NCBI GenBank assembly: GCA_036555585.1
Contig: DATBLE010000003.1
Coordinates: 26,010 to 90,009 of the forward strand
DNA length: 64,000 nucleotides
Direction: 5' to 3'
Source: DATBLE01 sp036555585
GTDB lineage: Bacteria > Actinomycetota > Thermoleophilia > Gaiellales > Gaiellaceae
Position numbers and translations under genes: made by a program. Every line of letters starts with the position of its first letter. Position 1 is the first letter of the stretch. Below, in pieces: positions 25,352-33,632 of the stretch. A model generated the notes under the pieces. That model worked only from the letters and a program-made list of their open reading frames with translations. It searched no databases and had not been told where the DNA came from.

Positions 25352-27222
25352 GCGCGGGCGAACGAGAGGCGGGGGAGCTGGCCCTCGACGAGCATCGCGG
25401 CGAGGCCGACGCGTGGCAAGCCGAGCGCGCCTTCGAAGACGAGGTAGCGGGGCTCCCAGCGCGGGTCGAACTTGGCGTTGAAGCGGTAGAGGCGCTCGAC
25501 CTGGAAGAAGCGGTCGGCGACCGCAAGCACCCGCGTAGCGGCGCCCCGTGCCCGGATCAGCCGCGCGAAGGCGGCGAAGTTGAGCGACAGCTCCTCGATC
25601 CCGCGGCCGCGCATCAGCTCGATCGCCTTCACCACGAGGTACTCGGTCATACCGTTCGGCGTGTTCCGATCGCGGCGCATGAGCGAGAGCGACATCGCCT
25701 GCCGGCCGTAGCTCGGAACGAAGTGGAGGAAGCCGCGGACCAGGCCTTCGGCGTCGCGCGCGACGACGACGACGGTGTCCGGCTGGTGCTCGGGATCGAG
25801 CGAGTCCATCGCCATCGAGAAGCCGCGCTCGGAAGCACCGTCGAGCCAGCGGGCGGAGACAGCGTGGAGCTCTGCGCGGGAGTCGCGGTCGAGGCGGGTG
25901 AGCTCGTCGGCGGTAACGGAATAGCCTGCGGCCTCGAGGCGAGAGACCGACTGGCGCACCTTTCTGATCGCGCGCCCTTCGAGGGAGAAGCGGGCGGTCT
26001 CGACGATCGCCTCGTCGCCGATGTAGACGGACCGCATTCCCGCGCCGCGGAAGAGCGGCAGCGTCTGGGCTCCCACGCCGATCGCGCCCAGCCGCAGGCC
26101 GTGCCGTTCGGCGAACGCGCAGGTCTCGCGCAGGAGCAGCGGCAGCGAGGCGGGGTCGCCGACCGGATCGCCCGAGAGCAGCAGGACGTTGCCCTCGATC
26201 CGGTAGCCGACGAAGGCGCGCCGATCCGAGCTGAAGAAGTGTCGCGTGTCGCGGCGGAGCTTGAAGAACGCAAGTGTGTCGCGGCCGTGGGCGCGGACGA
26301 GGTCGTGGGCCAGGCGGCGGTCGCGGTTGGTCTCCTGAGGCGGGGCGAGCGGACGGAAGACGAGGTAGACGAAGGCAAGCAGTGCGGCGAGCGTGACCGC
26401 GCCGGCCGCAAACGGCACCCAGACGACTTCGTCGCCGAGCGCGACGGGGCCGTGCCGCCAGAGCACGAGGTCGGCGGTCTCGCGCGCGAGGAGCTTCGGC
26501 GAGTCCACGTGCGCGAAGACGACGACCAAGCCGGCGACGAGCGCGACGGCGGCCGAGGCTCCGCCAAGCGCGCGAAGAAGCAGACGCATGCTCGGACGGC
26601 CGTGCCTCACGTAGAACGCACCGCGGCCCGCACCGAGCATCGCGGCGGCGCCGAGCGAGAGCAGCGCTTCCTCGAAGTCGAATCCCTTCAGCAGGTCGAG
26701 CACGGCGAGCCCGAGGAGCAGCGCGAGCGCGGCCTGCCAGGCGCGACGGCGCCGTCGCCCGAGGTAGAACGCGCAGACGATCAGCGCGATGCTGGCAGGG
26801 ACGGCCAGCGTGTGGAAGAGCGGCACGAGCTCGACCGGCTCGATCTGGAGGAGCAGGTGGCCGCGCCAGGCGACGTTCGGCGTCAGCGCGGAGGCGAGGT
26901 TGACGGCGCCGACGGCGAGTGCCGTCGCTCCGGCGAGCTGCGGAAGCCGCTCGAAGCCGCGGGGCTCGCGGAGCGGCGTGGGCACACGGTGGATCCCGAG
27001 CCGCCAGCTGGCGGTGTCGCGAAGAGCGGGAAAGAGGTCACGCCAGTCCTTGATCACGAACCAGGCGCCGACCGAGGCGAGGCCGATTCCCAACGCCGCG
27101 TGATCGAGCACGGCGACGACCGCTGCCGCGGCCCCGAACGCGAAGCCGAGGTGGAAGTCGTGAATCCGGCGGCCGAGGACGTACACGCGCGGCCCGCTCG
27201 GATGGCGCTCGAGACGGACCAT
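25348..27222 (-). CDS. MprF/LysX-like phosphatidylglycerol aminoacyltransferase (DUF2156 domain)
   Basis: 624 residues. The N-terminal ~290 residues contain about eight hydrophobic helices (flippase-like membrane part). The C-terminal ~330 residues are the DUF2156/GNAT-fold catalytic domain of phosphatidylglycerol lysyltransferases, with FFKLRRDTRHFFSSDRRAFV, VLLLSGDPVGD, ARFSLEGRAIRKVRQSVSR, RGFSMAMDSLD, FLHFVPSYGR, SLSLMRRDRNTPNGMTEYLV and the LSLNFAAFARL segment. Such enzymes move an amino acid from aminoacyl-tRNA to membrane lipids, lowering negative surface charge. The donor amino acid cannot be read from sequence. A TACGGT hexamer (27230-27235, minus strand) ends 7 nt before ATG 27222. 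Confidence 0.87.
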   Translation of the reverse strand: MVRLERHPSGPRVYVLGRRIHDFHLGFAFGAAAAVVAVLDHAALGIGLASVGAWFVIKDWRDLFPALRDTASWRLGIHRVPTPLREPRGFERLPQLAGATALAVGAVNLASALTPNVAWRGHLLLQIEPVELVPLFHTLAVPASIALIVCAFYLGRRRRRAWQAALALLLGLAVLDLLKGFDFEEALLSLGAAAMLGAGRGAFYVRHGRPSMRLLLRALGGASAAVALVAGLVVVFAHVDSPKLLARETADLVLWRHGPVALGDEVVWVPFAAGAVTLAALLAFVYLVFRPLAPPQETNRDRRLAHDLVRAHGRDTLAFFKLRRDTRHFFSSDRRAFVGYRIEGNVLLLSGDPVGDPASLPLLLRETCAFAERHGLRLGAIGVGAQTLPLFRGAGMRSVYIGDEAIVETARFSLEGRAIRKVRQSVSRLEAAGYSVTADELTRLDRDSRAELHAVSARWLDGASERGFSMAMDSLDPEHQPDTVVVVARDAEGLVRGFLHFVPSYGRQAMSLSLMRRDRNTPNGMTEYLVVKAIELMRGRGIEELSLNFAAFARLIRARGAATRVLAVADRFFQVERLYRFNAKFDPRWEPRYLVFEGALGLPRVGLAAMLVEGQLPRLSFARA

Positions 27223-27305
27223 CCGCTGCACCGTAGCCCTGCTATCGGCAGGGCGCGTTAAGGGCGGGTTAAGAGCTCCGCGGAAGGGTCGGCTGCCCGG
27301 CGTCT

Positions 27306-29792
27306 TCAGCTGCGGGGCCGGGACGCGAACTCGAGCGCGTAGACGGCGTCCGAGGGGACGGGGCCGGCGCCCCCGAGAACCACGATGCGTCGGCTGTCGC
27401 CGACTGCGGCGGCGTCCGCCAGCGGCGAGGGGAGTCGTCCAGCCGGCGTGACGCTGCCGTTTCGCGGGTCGATGCGCAGGACACGTGCCAGCGGTGACCC
27501 GGAGGCATCCTCGCCGCCGACGAGGTAGAGGTCTGGGCCGAGAGCTGCAAGAGGCGCGTGCGCGACCGGAGCCGGCAGCGTCGCCACACGCGTGACGGTG
27601 CGGCGGCGCGGGTCGACGGCGAGGACTGCATCGCTCGTTCCCGCGGTCGTGGCCCCGCCGGCGACGTAGACGACCCCGCCGAGGGCCGCGACACCGGCAT
27701 ACCGGACCCCGGCCGGAAGCCGGGCCACGAGCTCGGGCGGGCGGCCCGGACGGAGCCGCAGCACGGCGGTGGCGTACCGGGAGCCCGTGTATCCACCGAC
27801 GGCGTAGACGCTCCGGGCGACAGTCGCGGCGCCGAGATCCGAGAGCGGCTCCCCGAGCGTCCCGGCGGGTCGCGAGGCGCCGGTGCGCGGGTCGATCTGC
27901 ACGACCGCGTCCGTGGAGGTCGTCTGGCCCCCGCCGAGGAGGTAGGCGTCGCGGCCGACGACGGCGAGTGCCGCGTCGTGCGTCGGTGCCGGGAGCCGGC
28001 CGACGGCGCGCAGCCGCTGCGGGGGGCCGAGCAGCACGTCGCTGGCCGACCTCCCGCCGACGAGCCCTCCGGCGGCGAGGATACGCCCGTCCGGCAGCGC
28101 GGCGGCGGCGAGGCGCGACGCCGGCTCCGGCAGGGTTCCGATACGCCGGGCCACCAGGCTCGGCGCGGGCGCGGGCCGACGGATCGTCGCCGGGAGCAGG
28201 TCGAGCCCGTCGGGCTTGGACAGGAACCCGGGATCCGCGGAGGGAACGCCGAGGTGGCCGTACTGCCAGACGATCCGCTTCGTCCGCGGGTCGACGACGA
28301 TGATCCGGTGGTGCCAGTCGTCGGTGATCGCGATCAGCCCGTTCGGCCAGCGCACCGCGAGTGACGGACGATCGAGCGAGCCGGGCCCCGACGGCGGGCC
28401 GTACGTCCACACGATCCGACCGCCGGGCGTGATCACGTCGACCCGGCCGGGAGTGTCGAAGCCGGCGACGAGAATGTTCCCGTTCGGGAGGAGTTGCGCA
28501 TCGGACGGGTACGTGGTCGGCGTCCGGACGGCGAAGACGAGGCGGCCACGGCGGTCGAAGCGGTCGACCCAGCCGCCGATCTCGGTGACGAGCATCCCGC
28601 CCCGGGGAAGCGGCGTCGCGCCGTTCGGCGACGAGAGGGCACGGGGTGGGTCGTGGGCGCAGCCGCCGCCGCCGAGCTCCCCGACGATGCGGTGCGCCGG
28701 GCTGAGGCGGAGCACCCGGCAGTTCCTGATGTCGGCGACCGTGATCGTCCCGTCGGGCCAGACGTACGCGTCGTCGGGGTTCGAGAGCTCCCCCGCACCC
28801 GACCCCGCAACGCCGGCGCGGCCGTAGCTCCAGACGAGTCGGTGCGTCCGCAGATCAATCTGGGCGACCTGGTCGTTGAACTCCTCGTTGATGACGATCC
28901 GACGGAAGTCTGGGCTGAAGAACGCGTCGTCGGGATCCGAGAACGACTGGCCCCGGCGAAGGTCGCCGCGGCGCGGGAACTGCCACACGATCCGCTTCGA
29001 GGGCGAGACGACGAGGAGCTTGTTCGCGTTTCGGTCGGCGACCAGCACGTAGCCGGGTACGGGTCCAGGCCCGACCGGAGGCAGCCCGAGCGCTCGAGCT
29101 GCCGGGCTCCGATCGGTGGTGAGGGTGCGGGAACGGGTCTGTACGGCCGCCGCCGGGACGGCTGCTCGCACGAGGCCGCGGCTCGCGGCAGCGGCCTCGT
29201 TGTCGCCGGGTTCGCCTCCGAAGCGGTGCAGCCACGGCCGGGCGAGAGGGAACGTCAACGCCGCGAGGGCGACGCCGGCAACGACGGACACGCCGATCGC
29301 GCCGGCGCGAAGGACGCCGCCCCGTGTCCGCCGGTCGGGTCGCACGAGACCCGGCAGGCGGCGCAGGTACACGAGGAAGTGGATCCCGAAGGCGAACGCC
29401 CAGACGACGAAGCTCGCCTTGTGCAGGCCCACGATCGTCCCTCGGCGGCCGAACGCGATCATCAGCACGCCGGTCCCGAGGACGCCGATCGTCGACAGGA
29501 CGAGCGTCGGAGCGACGAGAAACCGCATCAGAGGGTGAGGCGGCCCCTTTGCCGCGTACTCGCGGCGACGCTGGTAGTAGCGCATGAGCCGGTAGCCGGT
29601 GGAGCCGAGCTTGAGGAGCACCGGCGGGATCAGGAGCATCCCGACGAAGACGTGGACGGAGATAAGCGGGCGCAGGAAGAGGAGCGTGAGCCCCTCCAGC
29701 GCGAGCAGAGCCGTGAGGACCAGCGCCGTCGCGCCGGTCAGGCGCTCGTTCCCGTCGACACCCCCGAGGCGTTTCCGCAACCGCACGGCCAT
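27306..29792 (-). CDS. Membrane protein: b-type-cytochrome-like 4-helix domain fused to NHL/PQQ-like and Kelch-like propellers
   Basis: 828 residues. Residues ~17-145 and ~160-183 form four to five membrane helices with histidines at 47 (SVHVFVGM), 124 (GLHKAS) and 138 (GIHFLVYL), the spacing seen in small b-type cytochrome domains (DUF4405-like). Outside the membrane lies a first beta-propeller (~245-520) with repeats such as PDDAFFSPDFRR, PDDAYVWPDGT, LLPNGNILVAGFD and TKRIVWQYGHLG. A second, Kelch-like propeller (~545-825) has seven G-G-x(n)-Y repeats (VYAVGGYTGSRY, VYVAGGATTAG, LYLVGGEDASG). A surface protein possibly combining electron transfer with binding of an extracellular partner. 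Divergent from the response regulator gene. Confidence 0.75.
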   Translation of the reverse strand: MAVRLRKRLGGVDGNERLTGATALVLTALLALEGLTLLFLRPLISVHVFVGMLLIPPVLLKLGSTGYRLMRYYQRRREYAAKGPPHPLMRFLVAPTLVLSTIGVLGTGVLMIAFGRRGTIVGLHKASFVVWAFAFGIHFLVYLRRLPGLVRPDRRTRGGVLRAGAIGVSVVAGVALAALTFPLARPWLHRFGGEPGDNEAAAASRGLVRAAVPAAAVQTRSRTLTTDRSPAARALGLPPVGPGPVPGYVLVADRNANKLLVVSPSKRIVWQFPRRGDLRRGQSFSDPDDAFFSPDFRRIVINEEFNDQVAQIDLRTHRLVWSYGRAGVAGSGAGELSNPDDAYVWPDGTITVADIRNCRVLRLSPAHRIVGELGGGGCAHDPPRALSSPNGATPLPRGGMLVTEIGGWVDRFDRRGRLVFAVRTPTTYPSDAQLLPNGNILVAGFDTPGRVDVITPGGRIVWTYGPPSGPGSLDRPSLAVRWPNGLIAITDDWHHRIIVVDPRTKRIVWQYGHLGVPSADPGFLSKPDGLDLLPATIRRPAPAPSLVARRIGTLPEPASRLAAAALPDGRILAAGGLVGGRSASDVLLGPPQRLRAVGRLPAPTHDAALAVVGRDAYLLGGGQTTSTDAVVQIDPRTGASRPAGTLGEPLSDLGAATVARSVYAVGGYTGSRYATAVLRLRPGRPPELVARLPAGVRYAGVAALGGVVYVAGGATTAGTSDAVLAVDPRRRTVTRVATLPAPVAHAPLAALGPDLYLVGGEDASGSPLARVLRIDPRNGSVTPAGRLPSPLADAAAVGDSRRIVVLGGAGPVPSDAVYALEFASRPRS

Positions 29793-29808
29793 CAGTGAAC
29801 CGTTCTCG

Positions 29809-29847
29809 GATGAGGCGATGATGAACGGCCTTCATCCATCCCTCATC
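29809..29847. promoter_or_regulatory. Large imperfect dyad between divergent propeller-protein and response-regulator genes
   Basis: Left half (29809-29828) begins GATGAGG and contains GATGATGAACGG; right half (29829-29847) reads CCTTCATCCATC then CCTCATC. The halves are complementary apart from about one insertion and two mismatches. It sits 16 bp from both start codons. TTCATC/TCATC steps repeat, as expected of an OmpR-family binding site, so autoregulation by the adjacent regulator is plausible. Confidence 0.5.
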
Positions 29848-29862
29848 GTGCGACCCGACAAT

Positions 29863-30534
29863 ATGCGCATGCGGGTGCTGGTCGTCGAAGACGAGCCGAA
29901 GATGGCGGACCTGCTCGCGCGCGGCCTCCGTGAGGAGGGCCATGCGGCGGACATCGCCGCGACGGGCGAAGAGGCACTCTGGATGGCGCGGGCAGTCGAC
30001 TACGACGCGATCGTCCTCGACATCATGCTCCCCGGCCGCGACGGCATGGAGACGTGCCGGTCGCTGCGCGACGCCGGCGTCTGGTCGCCGGTCCTGATGC
30101 TGACCGCCCGGGACGTCGTCGACGATCGGATCACCGGGCTCGACGCCGGCGCCGACGACTATGTCCTCAAGCCGTTCTCGTTCGGCGAGCTGCTCGCCAG
30201 GTTGCGTGCGCTCGCCCGGCGCGCGCCGCACGAGCGGCCCGCCGTCCTCGAGAGCGGCCGGCTGCGGCTCGACCCGGCCGAGCGCCGAGCGTGGCTCGAC
30301 GGCACCGAGATCCAGCTCTCGGGGAAGGCGTTCGCCCTGCTGGAGGCGTTCATGCGGCGTCCGGGCCAGGTCCTCTCGCGGGCGCAGCTCCTCGACGCCG
30401 CCTGGGACCTCGGCTTCGAGAGCCGCTCGAACATCGTCGACGTCTACGTGAAGTCGCTCCGGGATCGGATCGGGGCGGACGTGATCGAGACCGTCCGCGG
30501 CGTCGGGTACCGCCTGCGGTCGGACGCGCCGTGA
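29863..30534 (+). CDS. OmpR/PhoP-family response regulator
   Basis: 223 residues. The receiver domain has acidic EDEP residues (9-12), phospho-acceptor Asp53 in VLDIMLPGRDG, the MLTARD Thr switch and DDYVLKPFSF Lys. The C-terminal winged helix (~125-220) has the SGKAFALLEAFMRRPGQVLSR start, the recognition region ESRSNIVDVYVKSLRDRI and the hairpin VRGVGYRL. ATGs at 29863 and 29869 are both possible; earlier in-frame ATGs (29818, 29821) fall inside the upstream dyad. It overlaps the sensor kinase gene by GTGA, so the two form one two-component system. The regulon likely includes the divergent membrane propeller gene. Confidence 0.93.
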   Translation: MRMRVLVVEDEPKMADLLARGLREEGHAADIAATGEEALWMARAVDYDAIVLDIMLPGRDGMETCRSLRDAGVWSPVLMLTARDVVDDRITGLDAGADDYVLKPFSFGELLARLRALARRAPHERPAVLESGRLRLDPAERRAWLDGTEIQLSGKAFALLEAFMRRPGQVLSRAQLLDAAWDLGFESRSNIVDVYVKSLRDRIGADVIETVRGVGYRLRSDAP

Positions 30535-31892
30535 TCTCGCGTCTCCCGATCCGGATCCGCCTGATGCTGCCGTTCGCGGTCGGGATGGCGGTGGTCCTGG
30601 CCGCGACGGGATTCGTGATCTACCACCGGGTGGCGGCGACGCTCCTGTCGTCGGTCGACCAGGCGCTCCGGGGACAGGCGGACGAGGCGACGAACCACCT
30701 CGCGAACGGACGCACGCTGCTCGACCGGGATGCTCCGAGCAGCGCGTCGGTCGGACAGCTCGTTGCGGGCAACGGACACGTGCTCGAGAGCACGCCGAAA
30801 GGCTTGCCGCCACTCGTCTCCGGCGGCGCGCTCCGCAGCGTCCTGCGCGGCGGCCGGAGCCTCGACACGCGGGCGATCCGCGGCCTCGGCGACCACTGGC
30901 GCATCCTCGCGGTCCCTGCGCCGAGCGGTCGGGCGGCGATCGTCGTGGCCGCGTCGCTGGAGTCCCGCGACGAGGCGCTCGATCGGCTGCTGCGCGAGCT
31001 CCTGCTCGGCGGCCCGATCGCGCTCGCGGTGGCGACCCTCGCGGGCTATCTGCTCGCGGCTGGGGCGCTACGGCCGGTCGAGGCGATGCGTCGCCGCGCG
31101 GCGTCTATCGGCGCGTCGACACCGGGTGCCCGCCTGCCCGAACCGCGCAGCCGCGACGAGCTCTTCCGGCTCGCCGAGACGCTCAACGAGATGCTCGCGC
31201 GCCTCGAGTCTGCGGTCGAGCACGAGCGCCGCTTCGTCGACGACGCGAGCCACGAGCTGCGCACGCCGCTCGCACTCCTCCGGACGGAGCTCGAGCTCGC
31301 ACTTCGCCGTCCCCGCTCCCACGAGGAGCTCGTACGAGCACTGGGCTCGGCCGCCGAGGAGGCGGACCGGCTGGGGCGGCTGTCGGAGGATCTGCTGCTT
31401 TTCGCCCGCTACGACCAGGGGTGGCTACCGCTGCAGCTCGGGCCGGTCGAGGCGAACACGCTGCTCGAAGGCGCCACCGCGCGTTTCGACGCCCGCGCCC
31501 GGAGGGCGGGGCGCCAGCTGCGGATCGAGCATGCCCCCGGGATCGTCCTCGAGGGCGACCAGGCACGGCTGGAGCAGGCGATCGACAACCTGGTCGAGAA
31601 CGCGCTCGCTCACGGCGCCGGCGCCGTCTCGCTCTTCACCGCCCAGGAGAACGGGCGCGTCGAGCTGCACGTCACCGACGAGGGAACGGGCGTGCCCGCC
31701 CCGTTCCTGCCGCGCGCGTTCGACCGCTTCAGTCGCGCGGACGAGGCCCGCGGGGCGGGCGGGACGGGGCTCGGCCTTGCGATCGTCGACCTCGTCGCCC
31801 GGGCACACGGCGGGGAGGCCCATCTCGCCAACCGCCCGGAAGGAGGAGTCGACGCGTGGATCAGCGTCGATGCCGCTCACTCGGACACCTGA
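30531..31892 (+). CDS. Sensor histidine kinase of the two-component pair
   Basis: 453 residues. Transmembrane helices at ~10-33 and ~160-185 flank a ~125-residue extracytoplasmic domain containing RGLGDHWRILAVPA. Then HAMP (LRPVEAMRRRAASIG), the HisKA box with phosphorylated His in DDASHELRTPLALLR, and the HATPase domain: N box NLVENALAHG, G1 DEGTGVP, F box FDRFSRAD and G2 GGTGLGLAIVDLVARAHGG. It phosphorylates the upstream regulator. The signal is unknown; the extracytoplasmic domain is not a recognisable PAS or Cache domain. Start GTG 30531 overlaps the regulator stop codon. Confidence 0.92.
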   Translation: MISRLPIRIRLMLPFAVGMAVVLAATGFVIYHRVAATLLSSVDQALRGQADEATNHLANGRTLLDRDAPSSASVGQLVAGNGHVLESTPKGLPPLVSGGALRSVLRGGRSLDTRAIRGLGDHWRILAVPAPSGRAAIVVAASLESRDEALDRLLRELLLGGPIALAVATLAGYLLAAGALRPVEAMRRRAASIGASTPGARLPEPRSRDELFRLAETLNEMLARLESAVEHERRFVDDASHELRTPLALLRTELELALRRPRSHEELVRALGSAAEEADRLGRLSEDLLLFARYDQGWLPLQLGPVEANTLLEGATARFDARARRAGRQLRIEHAPGIVLEGDQARLEQAIDNLVENALAHGAGAVSLFTAQENGRVELHVTDEGTGVPAPFLPRAFDRFSRADEARGAGGTGLGLAIVDLVARAHGGEAHLANRPEGGVDAWISVDAAHSDT

Positions 31893-31987
31893 GCGTTCGT
31901 TCACGTGCCTCTCGTTCGCGCTCGCTTCGATGGAGGCCGAGCGAAACACGCGCTTCTTCGGACGCCGGTCGAGAGGACGTCCAGTGA

Positions 31988-33127
31988 TCAGGGCTGGAGC
32001 CCGCTCCGCAGGGTCAGCTCGACGGTGCCTCCCTGGGCGACGAGGGTTCCGGCTTTCGGGCTCTGCGCCCAGACCCAGGAGTGCTGGTCGTTCGGTCCCG
32101 TGAAGCTTGGGACCAGGCCGCGTCCGAGGATCTTCGTCGTTGCCTGAGCGGGACTATCCTCCAGCACCTCGGGGACCTCGACGAGGCCGGCGGGGTTCTC
32201 GATGTCGACGCGAAAGCCGCCGGCGAGTGCGGCTGTGACCGTCACGACGACGCCTGAATCCGACGTGTACGAGTTTCCGGGGTGGAGCGCCGTCGGCGTC
32301 CTGAGCCGAAGCAGAGGGTCGATGACCTCGGGGCCGGCGTTCGGGTTCTCGACTCCGGTCTGTTCGTAGACGATCACTCCCTCGTCCGGTATACCGCTGT
32401 CGTACCAGGCACCCCCGCCGTCGAACTGGTCGACTCGTTGCCGCGACTCGACGAAAAGCGGGTTTCCGCCCGTCTCGATGCGCACCGCCGTCGTCCGCCC
32501 GGGCGGTGGGGGCTGGACGAGCCCCAGGCTGTGCAGGTCATATTCGCCCCTCTGCGTCCGGAGCACGACTGTCGCCGAGGGGTCGAGCCAGCCGATCAGG
32601 AGCTTCGTGTACGCGGTCGGATGCGTCCCACAAGCGCAGTCCATGTTGTCGAACGCCCCCAGGTCGTTCGCGGTGTCGTCCGTGTATAGATCGGCGTATC
32701 CGGTCAGGACATGCGTGAGCTCCATCGCCCAGACGCCGACCCCCTCTGCCATGGCGAACCGTGCCCAGTACGCGAAGAGCCCCTGTGCCTGGCCGGCTCC
32801 CGGACCGCTTCGCAGGAAGACCAGCGCAGCGGCATCGAAGCCCTGCGCTCTGAGCGATTGCTCGTACTCACCGGCCAGGAAGCTGGGCGGCACGTCCTCG
32901 AGCGGGACGCTGACCGGATCGAGGACAGCGCCGACGAGATCGGCCCTTGCCTGAGAGCACCTGTTGACATAGGTGCGGAGCGAGACGTCCTTGCCGGCGG
33001 TTCCCTCCACTGGCGAGTAGTAGATCCGCGACTCGACCAGCTGTCGGGCGTCAGCCGGGGGCGGGCCATCCGATGGCCGAACGACGGGTATGAACGCAAC
33101 CCGCTTGGTGCCGACCCATTGCGGCAC
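31988..33127 (-). CDS. M6 (immune-inhibitor A)-like protein with lost zinc motif and C-terminal PASTA domain
   Basis: 379 residues. The N-terminus enters directly at a strand resembling M6 peptidases (KRVAFIPVVRPSDG) with no signal peptide, though the protein should be extracytoplasmic. The region expected to be HEFGH...DLYD reads MELTHVLTGYADLY at 135-148: the first zinc His is Met, while Glu136 and His139 are retained. The AYTKLLIGWLDPS block after it is M6-like. Residues ~313-379 form a PASTA-like domain (PAGLVEVPEVLED... to VELTLRSG). Start GTG 33127 follows an in-frame stop, so the protein has probably lost its N-terminus and peptidase activity. Convergent with the histidine kinase gene. 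Confidence 0.6.
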   Translation of the reverse strand: MPQWVGTKRVAFIPVVRPSDGPPPADARQLVESRIYYSPVEGTAGKDVSLRTYVNRCSQARADLVGAVLDPVSVPLEDVPPSFLAGEYEQSLRAQGFDAAALVFLRSGPGAGQAQGLFAYWARFAMAEGVGVWAMELTHVLTGYADLYTDDTANDLGAFDNMDCACGTHPTAYTKLLIGWLDPSATVVLRTQRGEYDLHSLGLVQPPPPGRTTAVRIETGGNPLFVESRQRVDQFDGGGAWYDSGIPDEGVIVYEQTGVENPNAGPEVIDPLLRLRTPTALHPGNSYTSDSGVVVTVTAALAGGFRVDIENPAGLVEVPEVLEDSPAQATTKILGRGLVPSFTGPNDQHSWVWAQSPKAGTLVAQGGTVELTLRSGLQP

Positions 33128-33267
33128 GGCTCAGCTCGGACGCGACTTCATCGAGCACCGACGAGCCATCTGGGCCACCTCGCTCCTGCCTGCCCGAGCG
33201 GGACCGAGCATGTCACATGCGATACTAGCGTGTCAAGCTGAGGCCCTTGGGCCGGCGGCGTCGACGG

Positions 33268-33513
33268 TCAGCTCTTGCGCAGCGCCGACCTCGCGGCCAG
33301 CGTCACCTTGACGGCGCTCGCCGCCGCGGCCGGCGCGGCGCTCCGCTCGCCCTGGCGCTCGGCGCGCTCGGCGCGGACGTAGGCGTCTCGCAGCGACCTG
33401 ACGAGCAGGATCGCCTCGTGCGTGAGCCGGGCCGCCCGCTTGCGCACCTCTCGGTCGCCGAGCGCCCGGGTCACGATCGAGATCTCCCTGGAGAGGGCGT
33501 TCTTCTTGCTCAT
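33268..33513 (-). CDS. Hypothetical small helical protein (81 aa)
   Basis: Not recognised. From ATG 33513 (MSKKNALSREISIV) it is a basic, Ala/Arg-rich, largely helical protein with a probable amphipathic or coiled stretch (LTHEAILLVRSLRDAYVRAERAERQ) and a low-complexity Ala/Ser C-terminus. No signal peptide, membrane helix or Cys. The start is well supported: a TTGACC-N17-GAGACT promoter ends exactly 6 nt before the ATG. The frame continues upstream to 33624 but that part is across the divergent neighbour's promoter. Confidence 0.6.
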   Translation of the reverse strand: MSKKNALSREISIVTRALGDREVRKRAARLTHEAILLVRSLRDAYVRAERAERQGERSAAPAAAASAVKVTLAARSALRKS

Positions 33514-33519
33514 CGGGTC

Positions 33520-33548
33520 AGTCTCGTCACGCCGGGGTCCACGGTCAA
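33520..33548 (-). promoter_or_regulatory. Promoter of the 81-aa protein gene (leaderless)
   Basis: On the minus strand, -35 TTGACC (33543-33548), a 17-bp spacer and -10 GAGACT (33520-33525). The -10 ends 6 nt before the ATG, so transcription should start at the A of the start codon. One of the best promoter matches in the window. Confidence 0.6.
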
Positions 33549-33632
33549 GCCGTTCGCTTGCGGGCATACCCAGCTCGGCGCAAGAGCATGCCGAATGCGA
33601 GGCTCGGCTCCGGAAGGCGTACAAGTACGCCT

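Noticed and set aside
25352..28410. Upstream extension of the MprF-like frame to 28410
   Set aside because: The part beyond 27222 lies antisense to frame with the propeller gene and shows no homology; ATG 27222 has a -10 box and a normal N-terminus.
33221..33236. TTGACA and GATACTA around 33221-33236 as a promoter pair
   Set aside because: The -35-like and -10-like boxes are only 3 bp apart on the minus strand and no start codon lies at the right distance on either strand; may be a remnant.
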